Shown: piece after piece, positions 33,181 to 44,211 of the stretch | Position numbering within the stretch: position 1 is the first letter of the stretch | Layout of the letters: each line of letters starts with the position of its first letter | Assembly: GCA_947683425.1 (NCBI GenBank) | Contig: CANTUQ010000073.1 | Span: 15,901,501-15,965,500, forward strand | Direction of reading: 5' to 3' | Length of the DNA stretch: 64,000 bases | From: Excoecaria cochinchinensis | Lineage: Eukaryota > Streptophyta > Magnoliopsida > Malpighiales > Euphorbiaceae | The notes under the pieces: model-generated | Told to the model about the DNA's origin: nothing | The model's database searches: none | What the model saw: only the letters and a program-made list of their open reading frames with translations | Translations under genes and position numbers: made by a program

Positions 33181-33640
33181 GTCCCACATTGATACTAACG
33201 TGGCGAGCGCATCGTCTAACTGATTCTCATCCCTTGGAACCAAATGGAATGTACATACTTCAAACTGACTACTTAGGCCCCTCAAAAGCTGGATATATGG
33301 CATTAGCCTCTCTTCTTTCACGGCCCATTTACCTCGAATTTAATTGACCACCAGGGAGGAATCACCGAACACTTCCACATTCTTTGCTCCTAAGGCTATT
33401 AAGGCCTCTAATCCAAAAATACACGCTTCATACTCAGCCTCGTTATTGGTAGCCTTGAATCTCAACTTCTTTGCCAAGGGAAGCTTCTCATCGCCCGGAG
33501 TTGTCAAAATGGCTCCTACTCCTGCCCCTTTGCTATTTACGGCTCCATCAAAGTGCAATTTCCAACCCTGAATTCCGATGGCGGTCACATCCTCATCTGG
33601 AAAGTTAAACTCATATAAGTCTCCCTAAATCGGGTGTTCT
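33181..33640 (-). pseudogene. Archaeal-type RNase H (reverse copy)
   Basis: IQGWKLHFDGAVNSKGAGVG, NNEAEYEACIFGLEALIALG, VEVFGDSSLVVN and RDENQLDDALATLV provide the four acidic catalytic positions. It is better preserved than the forward copy (HFDG and GDSS are intact). A TAA near 33340 replaces the Gln of VNQIRG. Confidence 0.87.
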
Positions 33641-34864
33641 GCTAGAAACTCGGCCACTGCACGTCCCTTAATGGTGTTCCGAGTAACATACTCTACATCA
33701 AACTCTTGAAGTAACAACAACCACCTACCCATTTTCCCAAGTAAGGATGGGGCCTCTTGCAAGTACCTCAGGGGATTTTGCTTCGCGACTGCCTGTACCT
33801 TGTAGGCATGAAAGTAATGTCATAATTTCTTAGAAGCCCAAATTACTGCAAGGCAAATCTTTTCTACTTCCGTGTACTTAACCTCATAAGCCAAAAGCTT
33901 CTTGCTAAGGTAGTAAACATCAAATTCCATTCCAAATTCGTCCTCTTGGGCCATCATAGTGCCTACAGAACAGTCCTCTATGGCCAGGTATAGGATCAGT
34001 GGTTTGACAGGCCGCGGCGGTCTCAGCACCGGTGGATTCAGCAAGTATTCTTTGACAGTGTCAAAAGCCTTCTGACAATTCTCGTTCTATACTACTTGTT
34101 GGTCTTTTCTGAGTAGTTTGAAGATCGGTTCACTGATCGAAGTAAGCTTCGCAATAAACCTACTGATATATTGCAACCTTCCCAGAAAGCTTCTCACATC
34201 CTTCTCCTTCTGTGGTATCGACATTTCTCTTATGGCCTTAACCTTATCTAGGTCAATCTCAATTCCCCTTTGACTAACTATGTGTCCTAGGAGCTTCCCT
34301 GAGGTAACACCAAAAATACACTTCTTAGGGTTTAACTGCAGGTTGTACTTGCTTATCCTCTGGAAGAAATTTTCTAAGGCTTCAAAATGACCTTCTCTAG
34401 TGACTGACTTGATCATCATATCGTCCACGTATACCTCCACTTCTTCATGGATCAGGTCATCCAATATTTTTGTTGCCATCCTCTGATAAGGGGCTCCTGC
34501 ATTTTTTAAACCAAAAGGCATTACCCGATAAGCATAGGTCCCCCATTCTGTGATGAAAGCCGTCTTAATTCGGTCAATTATTTTATTGAGAATCTGATTG
34601 TAACCCGCATAACCATCTCCAAAGCTATACATCTCGCAAGCAGCGGCACTATCTATCAGCATGTTTATATGAGGCAATGGAAAATCATCCTTTGGACAGG
34701 CCTTATTCAAATCCCGATAATCCACGCATACCCTTACTATGCCATTCTTTTTGGCTATGGGGACAACATTGGCCAACCAAGTTGGATATTGCACCTCAAC
34801 TAGAAACTTGGCTTTGATTTGCTAGCAAATCTCCTCTTTCACTTTCTCTGCCCATTCTGGTCTA
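33641..34864 (-). pseudogene. Reverse transcriptase and RNase H (reverse copy)
   Basis: A 235-residue open stretch (34794-34087) holds the whole RT core: YPTWLANVVPIAKKNGI, RVCVDYRDLNKACPKD, MPFGLKNAGAPYQRM and VYVDDMMIKS (YVDD). RNase H follows from about 34080 with LYLAIEDCSVGTMMAQ and YYLSKKLLAYEVKYTEVEK. Stops near 34086 (Trp), 33818 and 33626 remain. Of all RT copies here this is the one most useful for classification. Confidence 0.92.
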
Positions 34865-35780
34865 AGCCTTCTCAATTTCTATTTAACGGGTTTATGGTCT
34901 GGATAGGTAGGAATGGCGTGCTCTGCAATTTCCCGATCGATTCCTGACATATCTTCGTAGGTCCAGGCAAAGACTTTTTCATATATTTTTAAGATTCTCT
35001 CTAATTTTTCTCGCTCTTCAGGAGTTATATTTGATGCTACCAAAATTTCTTTTGGGTTTTCTACGGTTCCAAGATTAAATGGAGTAGCATCAGTTGAATC
35101 AATATCAAATATAGATGGATGATTATGATCATGCATAGTGAAATCGTCCGAAACATCACACAAGTAAGCAAAATCATTCAATTTATTAATAAGATTGAAA
35201 TTGTCATTAACATCATTGAAAAGTTCTGGAGCAAAAAGAAAATCTAAACTATTTTCCTCTTCCTTCTCTACTGGCGTATCTGCCACGGTTGACGGTCCTG
35301 CATCACCTTGGCTCTTCAGGGGCTCCCCAATCAACTCCTGCATGGTACCCTCTACCATCGCTTTCCCTTTCAGCTGGGCGGCTACCATTTTCTCAGTCAT
35401 CACTTCTGCAGGCATCTCACAATCCCAAATAGTCTTACTGGTCATGATTTCCTCGTCCCAAAAGCCCTCTACTAGCTTGATCGATCCAATGTCCCAGTCA
35501 TATACATCATTGAAAACCTCGAACCCTGGCACAATTCTTCCATTCAACCACTGAGGTTCCTCTTCCCCTGTATAGGCACATGCTGCGTTTGTTGGCACAA
35601 AAGTTTTCCAGATATGAGGAATTTTGATTTTTGACTTCTCACCCCTCCCTACCACACCTGTGTATCCTAGGCCCCTCCTGTCCTTCTGGCACTTGGTGGT
35701 AACAGCTGTTAGTATCCCCTGAGAATTCTTGCCCAATCCTGCACTGGGGAGGAATGACATCTTTTTCATCATATGCAATA
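34865..35780 (-). pseudogene. Protease-RT linker (reverse copy)
   Basis: A continuous 299-residue frame with GLGYTGVVGRGEKSKIKIP, EVFNDVYDWDIGSIK, an Asp/Asn-rich segment and NITPEEREKLERILK, ending KVFAWTYEDMSGIDREIAEH before a stop at about 34879. It is bounded upstream by a TAG at 35779-35781, where other sequence in the family has Gln. Confidence 0.8.
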
Positions 35781-36390
35781 CCTAGGGGCTTTCTTCCTTC
35801 TGCTCCTCTTTGCCTATCATGGCAACATGAAACCCACTAAACGGCTGTCTGGCTATCTCCAGTACTGAAACCTGATTCTCCCGTGCAGCCTTTTTAGTCA
35901 CAATCTGACCTTCGTGAGGTATCTTTACCATCTGGTGCAGTGTAGAGGGGACTCCTCCCAACTTATGAAACCATGGTCTGCCTAGCAAAGCTGAGAAATT
36001 GGCGAGTATAGGCAGCACCACAAACTCCACTTCTGACTCTACCGGTCCCGTCTTCACCACTGCTGTGAATGTCCCCGAAGCCTGCCTACGTGAGTTGTCA
36101 GATGCCGTGATGGTAAGATCAGATTTTGCCAACATATCCTCTGTTACCCAAAAGCTGCCATTGCTACCTGTGGGCACACATTTATCGAAGAACCATCATC
36201 TACCATTACACAAGCGGTGTACTTTTGGTTAATCTGCGCCCTTATATACAGAGGGCAATTATGATTGCGGCCTTCCGCCGGTAAATCAGCACTGGTGAAA
36301 ACAACATTTTCCCCCGATCCTCCTTTCACTACATCCAGAAGTTTCGTAGGCGAGATGGTTATAGCCACAGTTGCCTCGCACAAAGCTTCT
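35781..36390 (-). pseudogene. Aspartic protease domain (reverse copy)
   Basis: CVMVDDGSSINVCPQVAMAAFG marks the active-site region near 36145-36210. A one-base loss in a run of G near 36145 shifts the frame, and LLGRPWFHKLGGVPSTLH follows in the new frame near 35930-35985. Upstream, DVVKGGSGENVVFTSADLPA links gag to protease. Confidence 0.87.
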
Positions 36391-38147
36391 ACCACCTTCT
36401 GTCTATGTGATGGCAACTGTCTCAAAAGATCCCATATTGAAATCTGAGCTGGTGTCTTTTTTAGTTGTTTAATAATCGGATCTTCTTCTAGCTCCTTTCC
36501 CCTCCTGGGCTCAGCCAGCTCTTGGGGCTTCTCAACTTCCGGGGCTACCCTTCCACTCCGGGTCACGGCTCCCACTTCCCTCCTCTTTGGCTCTTCTCCT
36601 TCTTCCTCCGAACCCCATAGGTCGGAAAATACTTTAGAATCATCATTTTCAGTTCCACTATCATCAGTGGACCAGCAATCGATCACTGCAGCGGGAAGCC
36701 CTTCTTCACTCCCCTCATAGAGGTTTGTAACAGCAGTGTGGATATCGTTGCCGTATAACTCCTTCAACACAAAGTTCTCGGGCAAATTGGGCCCGATCAT
36801 ATTCACTGGCGGAGGCATGTTATTGTACCCAGCTTTCTGTTGACCCCCTCTCTTCTCCGGGTCTGTAATCTGCTTTGAGTTAATCAGATCTTGAATCGCG
36901 TGCCTCAAAGTCTTGCAGTTATCTGTTATATGCCCAGTGTGCTGGTGATATGCACAAGACTCATCATCCTTATGTCCTGGCATGCCTTGGGTTCTAGCAG
37001 GTTTGGGTGGCATAGGTTGCAACTTACCCTCTTTCATCAATCTTCTCAATACCCATGACAAAGACCTTCTAAGATTGGAAAAATGCCTCGGGGAAGCGTT
37101 CGCAGCTGACACCTCGGCAGTCTTCCATGTACCACTGGCTGGACCTGATGGTCTACTGGCCCCCTGGCTAGTGCTACCCCTCTTGGGATAGTTCTCATTA
37201 CCTGCTTTCCTAACAAGGTACTCTCCCTCGGCCTCAATGGCGATGTCCTTCAACGACTCCCAATCCTTCAGTCCTTTCATCCTTAATCCCTCTCTCAAAT
37301 ACGGGATCGCATTTTTAATGAATAGCCGTATTTGATCCTGAGTATCTGGTTTCCTCTTCATTTCCATCACCCAATTCCTCCACCGGGTTAGATACTCGTG
37401 GAAGGACTCACCCCCTTTTGCTGTAACAACTCCAGGTCTTTCAAGGTTACCTCCATCCTCGTACTGCAGTCGTATTGCCTCAAAAACTCCTCCGTCAATA
37501 AATCCCAGTCTTCTTTAGTCCAGCGATCGAGCCCGTGGTACCAATCCACTGCCGGGCCCATCAAGCTCAAGCAAAAGTACTCAATCTTCTGTTTTTTCGT
37601 CAAAGTGGTGCCTTTTATCACCAGCGAGTACTGCTTTATATGTGCTAGGGGATCAGAAGTACCGTCAAACTTCGGCACATCCGGCATTTTAAAGTTCATG
37701 GGGACTAGATCCTCTCCTTCTAACTCCTTATCCTCAAGGTTCACTCCTCGGCCCTTCGTCAATATTCTCGTCATAGCTTCAAATTTCTCTTCCATCTTCC
37801 TCCAGATGGCCTCTTCAATTTGAGAGGCTTTCCCTTTCTCAGACATACGTTCCTCATATTCTTCGTCTTCCCAGTCATCATCTAGCCTTGTGACAGGTCT
37901 TCCTCTTTGTGCCCCCGAAGTAGTGGCTCTTAAGTCTACAGGCGCGCGAACCTCTTGTGGATCCTCTCTGACCTCCTCCCTTTCATTATTTCTCATAGGG
38001 GGAGGTTGTTGGGTTCTGCGGGGCCGCTTATTGACCCATTGCGGCTATCATTGCCATCATTCGGTTCTCAAATTCTTCCAACCTTCGGCCCACTTCCTCT
38101 GCTATCATTATCCTGGTGGCCTCTGCCCCTCTCGATGAGTTTGCCAT
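36391..38147 (-). pseudogene. Tat gag (reverse copy), nearly complete
   Basis: From MANSSRGAEATR at 38147 through SLMGPAVDWYHGLDRW and STRMEVTLKDLELLQQKG to a one-base deletion near 37415, then WVMEMKRKPD onward in the next frame. The zinc knuckle CAYHQHTGHITDNC (near 36910-36955) is intact, unlike the forward copy. The acidic C-terminal part (SEEEGEEPKRREVGAVTRSG) is present. The frame upstream of the start is open to 38492. Confidence 0.9.
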
Positions 38148-38492
38148 TTCTTTGGGTACTGAAAACTGATCTGAAGTAGCATAACTAGTTTCAGAAGAAG
38201 TGTCCGGATACTCTACCCTTTTCGGTAACTCAAAGAATGGATTTCTGTGTAGGCGCCCCCGAGACCCTCTTGTCCACCTAAGCGAATCTATGATGGCTGA
38301 AAAACACAAGGGGTCAGGATGATGCATGACTGTGCTAAAAATGCATGATCGTGCTATGTAACACTCACAAGCCACATGCAAGCACATAGGTCCTTCCAAC
38401 CTTATTACTCCCGCACACGAGGTCATAGTCTCTTTCCTAGGTGGGATTGGCCCATGGGTCATCTGGGGACCAGATGAACATGTATGGTGCAC
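38148..38492 (-). other. Leader ORF in frame with gag (copy 3)
   Basis: The peptide with PPRKETMTSCAGVIRLEGP and MCLHVACECY continues without a stop into the gag start at 38147 through RNPFFELPKRVEYPDTSSE. In the other two copies related peptides are present but not fused. This could be a genuine N-terminal extension of Gag or a chance open frame in a conserved leader. Confidence 0.35.
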
Positions 38493-38814
38493 GGTGAAAA
38501 TCCGGCAGCATAACCTCTCCTAACTAATGCACAAGCGGATGGGTTATGATCATTTTATATCTAGGCAATCCGAATAAGTCATCTTGGACCTATCGAGGCA
38601 TGAAAGCCTTTGATTAGGTGACCATTCAAACTATCTGGGCTTGTCTAATAAATAATGATCCATACAGCAGGCATAGTATTAAGGTTCATACCACTTAGGG
38701 GAAGTAACTATTTCCATTATATATGTGTACTATTATGATTTGTCCATGATAAATTATATGTTTCACTTTGAGAATGATTTGTATTTTGCATGACCTACGA
38801 GAGTCAGTCTAATG

Positions 38815-39060
38815 GATAGTTAGGCATGCATAATAGAGTCTCTTAGTTGCAGCCCTCTATTCCATTTGGACCCCGATCAGGTCCCTGTTTGGATCCTCGC
38901 GATCCCTGAAAAGTTTGGATCCTGTTTAAGGTCCCCTTTGTAAAATGTTTTGAATGTGATAAAATAAAATGGTTTTCGTTTCGTACCCGTAAGGTACCGT
39001 CACTATTCGATTCGTACCTGTAAGGTACCATCACTGTTTACTCGTTATCCACTATAGTGA
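38815..39060 (+). other. LTR stem-loop string (truncated LTR copy)
   Basis: TTAGGCATGCATAA (38820-38833, one mismatch), GGACC-ccgatca-GGTCC and GGATC-ctcgc-GATCC, then GTACC-cgtaa-GGTAC and GTACC-tgtaa-GGTAC. The GGATC/GATCC stem around loop CTCGC corresponds to GGTTC/GAACC around the same loop at about 140-154, a paired change. Confidence 0.65.
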
Positions 39061-39645
39061 GTCAGTAGGTGTATTGTTTGTTGTGATATTTTTCTAACCA
39101 TGTGAATGAATTGATAACTTCTGTAATGATGTGCAAAAGTTGTGTGAATAAACAATTGATGAAATTGTGATAAATGGCATTTGATTGTTGCTTTACACAC
39201 CCCTCTATTCTGGAACCTTTAGGGACTTGAATGTGTATTTGTGTGGTATCTTTGGATACATAAATGATTTTGTATCTGACTCTATTGTCAGTTAATCGAA
39301 AAGAGATATAACAAATGATGTTGTTCTAAGAAGTGTGTATGAATGAATACTGTTGCATAAGAATTCATATGTGAGAAATGCCGGTTATTAATCTGTTCAT
39401 AAGTTATGAGCATGATTGTCCATGTAAAGTCTATGTAAGAATTGTTGAAATGATTGATATGTATATTTGCTATAATTCAGTACTCAGTAAATGAACTCTA
39501 TGGATATATTTGGTTATATGTTTAACTTCATAATACAGGTATGTATTGTGTTATCTACTTTCAGGATCTTAGCCTGGATAATTATTGTAAGTATTTTGGT
39601 AAGGAATTTATGTGCCTTGCTGATTGATTTTGATAAATACAGTAA

Positions 39646-39647
39646 GT

Positions 39648-39680
<33 letters not shown>

Positions 39681-39682
39681 TG
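39646..39682. repeat. TA/GT microsatellite
   Basis: About ten TA repeats run directly into six GT repeats inside the truncated LTR. Two opposing open frames of 60-70 codons cross it and are artefacts. Confidence 0.85.
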
Positions 39683-40268
39683 AGTGGTAAGTAAGGAATC
39701 ATAAAATATTAAGCATGATATAGATAACTGAAGTCAGGAAATGAGTTAAAGTGGAACTCAGTATAAGTATATAAGATTTTCTTTAGAACTACGTGGTTCT
39801 GATTCCCTAACACATGGATACGTAGGAAGCTTAGAATATTTATTTCAAGCCCGAACCAAATCTGAATATTGAAATGTTTTGCTTAGTTTTGAACAAGTAA
39901 TGGTTTGATAAAAATGAAATGTTTTGATTTAAGTATTGATACTGTAATTTGTACAATTTTGAAATATTTGTAACAATGAGAATTTCTAAACTTCAGATTT
40001 CGAAGCTTAAAACGTATTTCGGGAATTTATGAAGGATAACTATCTTTAGGGCCATTAAGTGATTTAAAGTATATGATAAGTTTTGTATAATACATTCTTT
40101 TCATTAAAAAGTAAATAAGTATTTTCGGGTATGGTTATAAGACGACAATGTATGTGGAATTGCTTTAGTTTTCGTAACAAAATAATGATATTCGTTGTAA
40201 TAACTTTAGCCGGCATTCCATTATGTTTATATATTTATATTTAAGGATTTGCATGTGTTTCCCTTGGG

Positions 40269-40348
40269 AACCACTGTGAGTGGTTGCCCATTATTTGTTT
40301 CTCCCGACTAAGCATTATCGCTTAGCACGGTTGTCTGTCCGTGCAGGT
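40269..40348 (+). other. Triple-hairpin block (truncated LTR)
   Basis: ACCAC-tgtga-GTGGT, TAAGC-attatc-GCTTA and GCACGG-ttgtctgt-CCGTGC, then AGGTTAGG. The first stem is ACCAC/GTGGT here but CCAT/ATGG at 1442-1460, with the loop TGTGA unchanged: a compensated change. Confidence 0.68.
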
Positions 40349-40665
40349 TAGGAGATTAGAGTAGCGCGGCGGTCCGCTGGATTTTGGCCAACAAGTCGAT
40401 AGAAGTTATAGAATGTTTTTATTGATCTTCGGTTTGTAATTAAGTTTTATTGATTTAGCATTTGTATTGAGATGTAATAATCTTTAGTGAGAATGATGAT
40501 GTGTGTGAGATAAGTTCAGAATGTGCATGTCTTGAGGTTATGATGTTAGAAATTTTATTACTCTGATTTCTGCATTGCCTTATGTGTCCTTGTCTGGTGG
40601 CACCTTCTGCTCACCATAGCTCTTCACCCTTCGAAATGCTACATGGGGGAGTTGGGGGTGTTACA

Positions 40666-40790
40666 AGATTGTAGTCTATCTTAACCCTTCTCATAAATTT
40701 CAGGCCGAAAATTGGAGCCAGTGTAGAGTTTTCCAAAGTTTGGGGATTGTCTAGAATTCGGTACATCCTGGCAACAGTGGCAGAAGACAT
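40666..40790 (-). pseudogene. Antisense gene of forward Tat element, 5' end
   Basis: Reading down from 40790: MSSATVARMYRILDN, then STLAPIFGLKFMRRVKIDYN, ending at the LTR junction. It aligns with MNSPFLSKMHRILDD and LRFLRRVKIDYN at 30098-30220, which identifies the true start codon of the gene. About 790 bp of the gene (matching 30217-31002) are missing between this piece and the part at 23037-23479. Confidence 0.8.
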
Positions 40791-42196
40791 CTCTCAAGAG
40801 TTATGGTTGAAAATTAAAGTTGGCCAAGAGAAATAAGCAAGGAAAAGGGAAAAAAAGCAGAGAAAAAGCTTGGGTTTGGGCTTAAAAGATGAAAGGGCAC
40901 GAAACCCAAGGAGGAAAATGGGCAATTTAAGAGGAGGGGTCGACCGACGGGGAGCCCGTCTGTCACCAAACCGACGGCTAGCCCTTCGGTCAACCTGGTT
41001 GACCAACGTGCAGATCTCTTTCTTGCATGCATGCATGACACGCGCATAAAATAATCTCTGCAGATTTCTATTGCCTTTGTAATTTTTAGGCAAATCCAGG
41101 CACGGAAGTCAGAAATTATTAAAAAAAAATTAATAGGCTAAATAATGGGGAATTGATTAGGATTTAATTAGGGAGTTAATTGGCATTAAAGACCGAAATC
41201 CAAAGCGATAGATGGGCTGCCAGTCGTTCGCTCTTTAAATGGGCTGCCCGTCGATCACTAAAGCCTATATAAGGCGTGAGTGACCGACGCCCTTCAATCA
41301 TTTTCTTCTTCCTTTTTTCTGTTTTCTTCACTAATCGACGGCCCAAGGTCGTTTTTTGACCATATCTTCCTCATTTTTTACCCGTTTCACGCGCCGTTTG
41401 CACCAAAATGACCCCCACACCATCACGAACATTTAGATACACTTTTTGTACACTTTAGTTGAATTTTTCTTCAGCACAGTCGCGTCAACACACAGATTAG
41501 TTATTCATTTTTTCTACTCGTCTTTTTATTTATTTCTAAATATTTCTCATGAGAAATGCATATTGTCATGATTTGGCAAAAATGCAATATTAATTTCTGC
41601 CCTTTTCTACTCATTTTCTTTGAACTATATGCGAACCATAATAAAGGGACAATGAAAAAATCTAAAAAAAGAAAAAAAAAGGAAAAATGAAAAGAACAAA
41701 ATGATAAGAGCATGAAAGTTACCCATAGAAAATTTAGACTTGTCTCTGTGGAACTTAGTTTTAGGACATCTCGGACTGAATGAGACACATGAATAAATTG
41801 AAATATTGCTTGGGGCCTGAGGTCTGTCCCTTCTTTTTTGTTTTGTTTTTTGTGCAGGAGGTTGGGCACATCCTTGCCGGGATGCTGCCCGATTTTTAAA
41901 ACTTTTTCTGGTTGGGGCACATCCTTGCCAGGATGCTACCCAAATTTTTCTAATTTGTCTAATGGGGCACAACTTTACCGGGATATTGTCCAAATTTTCT
42001 TCTGATTGGGCGCGCCTTGGCCGGAGTGCTGCCCAAATGTTGTATATTTTGGTTGAGTATACCCTTATGAGAACGCTGTTGAAATTATTGCATTGTAGCC
42101 CAGGATGCGGCTAAAATTTATAAAGTTATAATCTTTCGTTTGGCTATTATTTACCATGGTAATGCAAAGCTAATTTCTTACTTTCTCTTTTATAGG
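40791..42196 (+). promoter_or_regulatory. Divergent promoter/leader region of the accessory genes (forward Tat)
   Basis: A 1.4-kb non-coding spacer between the divergent genes. It has LTR-like motifs (GACGGGGAGCCCGTCTGTC near 40943, GGGCTGCCCGTCGATCAC near 41231), a TATA box CTATATAAGG (41265-41274) pointing to the sense gene, and hairpin repeats (41850-42050). A TATA box for the antisense gene is not evident in this copy. Open frames on the minus strand near 40794-41093 and 41501-41993 are not supported by homology. Confidence 0.55.
41850..42050 (+). repeat. Hairpin repeats upstream of the sense gene (forward Tat), about 4 units
   Basis: Units of 60-70 bp carry GGGCACATCCTTGCCGGGAT and then GCTGCCC; the arms GGGCA/TGCCC pair. 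Units begin near 41864, 41914, 41962 and 42006 and become more degenerate downstream. The same stem is present twice in the reverse element (29085-29260). Confidence 0.7.
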
Positions 42197-43244
42197 ATGC
42201 CTCCCAGACGTCAGGTTCCTCATGAGCAGCCAGAGCCCAAGCCTCCTATTTGGATGAGTGATGAGCGAGGGAGAGGTTTAGGCTACTGGCTCGAGTTTAG
42301 TTTCGGGCCAGCCGTTTCATCTCCAGACCCTTCCTACAGGCCATGGGTATGCTGGAGGAGGTAGACGCACTAGTAGCGACTATGGCCTACCTTCCACAAC
42401 CACCCAGGGGTTGTCTAGGAATTTCTCGCTACTTTGCATTACAGGGGATTCTAGAGATCGAACACAGAGGAGGGGGGTCATTAAGTTTTGGGTCGACGGA
42501 TATCACTACAGCATCACTTGTCGGTGGTTCGCATAGGCTATGGGATTACCATTCGGAGACGATGTCATAGTGCCTCAGAGGGCCATTAGGCGCCATCATT
42601 GGGAGGTCATAGCTCTACCGGGAGTGCCACATGAACATGATAAGGCAAAGAGTACAGTGCTCTCATCGCAGGCCCTCCGGTACATTTATAAGGTTATCTC
42701 CAGCTCCTACCTGGGACGGGCTGGTAACCCAGGCTCACTTAATACCGTAGAGATGTGGAGTTTATGGGCCATGGTTGCAGGGTGCTATCAGTTCCCTCAG
42801 ATTCAGAGTAGGGGTGTTGGAGGGTGCCATTTCGCCCATCTCCCAGTCCATTAGAGAATTCAGAGAGCAGACAGAGTCTACACTTGTGGGCATCAAGAGT
42901 GAACCCGAGATCAGACCCTGACGCTGTCTAGCAGATTTTAGGAGTTGGAACGGGTAGTCAGAGACACCTTGGAGTTCATGGGAGTGTGCGCCCAGCCTTT
43001 TCCTGGACGGCTATGCATAGGTACAGTTCCAGCAGGCGGACCCTGCCAGAGCACAGCCCGCGGCTGCATCGGTCGCAGCCCCTACTCGCGCCAAGCCGCA
43101 TTTAGACCCCCAGCGCTAGCACCGCGTAGCCGACCCTCCACGTCTAGGTCTTGGCCATCGTCATCCACATCACAGAGTCATCCAGTGCATGTGTCGGATG
43201 ATGAGGAGGACCCGGATGAGCCCTCGAATTACCGCCCCTTGTAG
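42197..43244 (+). pseudogene. Sense accessory gene of Tat element (shortened copy)
   Basis: Begins MPPRRQVPHEQPEPKPP at a start preceded by TTTTATAG|G and ends VHVSDDEEDPDEPSNYRPL at 43244, matching both ends of the gene at 26975-28974. In between, LPFGDDVIVPQRAIRRHHWE and LSSQALRYIYKVISSSYLG are recognisable in one frame, but at least three frameshifts occur and the Pro/Gln-rich middle is deleted. ATHILA ORF1-like by recognition only. Non-functional. Confidence 0.72.
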
Positions 43245-43559
43245 CTTATTTAGGCAGTTTTGTCCTTATTATATTCCATATTATTTTTGTATTTTTGTAC
43301 AAAATATATTTTCCATTAGTAGAACACTTATGTTTATATTTTGTCAAATCTATATTTCAGCCTGTATATCTACCATGTTAATATCTTAGTTACGATTTCC
43401 TAACGTTTGGTAACACGATAAATAGAAGAAAATGAAAAACAAGATAATAATAATGCAAAAATTGCTTAAAAGATAACGAACAAATCAACTCGCAATGAAT
43501 TGATCAAATCTTTTGTAACACAGGAACATGAATTCACACTAACCCGAAGATGGTCAACG
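43245..43559 (+). other. Start of 3' UTR, forward Tat
   Basis: AT-rich non-coding DNA between the sense gene and the tandem repeat. I see no features in it. Confidence 0.5.
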
Positions 43560-44045
43560 ATGAAACAATTCCAATTTTGTGCAAGCCGAGATGAGGCCAG
43601 TAGGACAAATCAGCCACCGTGCATGCTGAGATGAGGACAGCGGGGCACACGCGATAGAACATATCGCAAACAGAGGTTGTAGTTAGAGAACACTGCATCC
43701 CACAGACACCGTGCAAGCAAAGATGAGGCCAGCGGGATAGATCAGCCACTGTGCAAGCCGAGATGAGGACAGCGGGGCACACCCGATAGAACGGATCGCA
43801 AACAGAGGATGCAGTTAGACAACACTTCACCTCACACCGCACAGGTCAAGATGAGGCTAGAGGAATAGATCAGCCGCCATACAGACCGAGATGAGGTTAA
43901 TGGGGCAAACACGATAGAACAGATTGCAACCGAGATGGTGTTAGATAACACCGCATCTCGCAGACACAATGCAAGCCGAGATGAGGCTAGCAGTATACCT
44001 ACAATAGAACAAATTGCAAATGGGTTGCAGTTGGATAACACTACC
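43560..44045 (+). repeat. 131-bp tandem repeat in 3' UTR, about 3.7 units
   Basis: The marker GAGATGAGG (or AGATGAGG) occurs at 43588, 43628, 43720, 43760, 43850, 43889 and 43979, i.e. a unit of about 131 bp with an internal 40-bp partial repeat. Each unit includes GGGGCACACGCGATAGAAC and CAACACT/CACTGCATC. It is unrelated in sequence to the 52-bp repeat at the equivalent place in the reverse element. Confidence 0.85.
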
Positions 44046-44211
44046 TCATTCGACTCTCAGTTACTGGGCAGGTAGGGACGAGGCCCACCGGATGGAGATG
44101 AGAAACCACTTGCTTCCACGCAGCATCAGGAAGGTAAGGATTACTTCAGGTATGCATTTCTTCCTTTCTACTCTGAATTTTGGCTCATCTAGATACTAGT
44201 GTACTAGTTTA

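Larger units (their letters stand above)
23480..38740 (-). mobile_element. Reverse-strand Tat element lacking its 5' LTR
   Basis: A second member of the Tat family, inserted in the antisense gene of the forward element. It has its 3' LTR (23480-26067), polypurine tract, tandem-repeat 3' UTR, sense gene, bidirectional promoter, antisense gene, complete gag-pol (31833-38147) and part of the leader (38148-38740). The leader stops abruptly and a truncated Tekay LTR follows, so the 5' LTR, PBS and first part of the leader were deleted. Its genes carry fewer stops than the forward copy. Confidence 0.9.
38741..40665 (+). mobile_element. Truncated Tekay-type LTR (3' portion)
   Basis: It ends GTTGGGGGTGTTACA at 40665 but lacks the usual TGT start; its left end abuts the Tat leader in the middle of both sequences. 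It contains the stem-loop string (38815-39060), a TA/GT microsatellite (39646-39682) and the triple-hairpin block (40269-40348). No PBS follows; the antisense gene of the forward Tat element begins at 40666. It appears to be the survivor of a deletion that also removed the neighbouring 5' LTR. Confidence 0.85.

Noticed and set aside
40794..41093. 99-codon minus-strand open frame just upstream of the antisense gene
   Set aside because: It overlaps the 5' leader of the antisense gene in another frame and has no match in the corresponding region 29760-30097.
41501..41993. Two overlapping minus-strand open frames of 122-139 codons
   Set aside because: They run through the leader of the sense accessory gene and its hairpin repeats; repeat structure explains the open frames and the reverse element has no counterpart.
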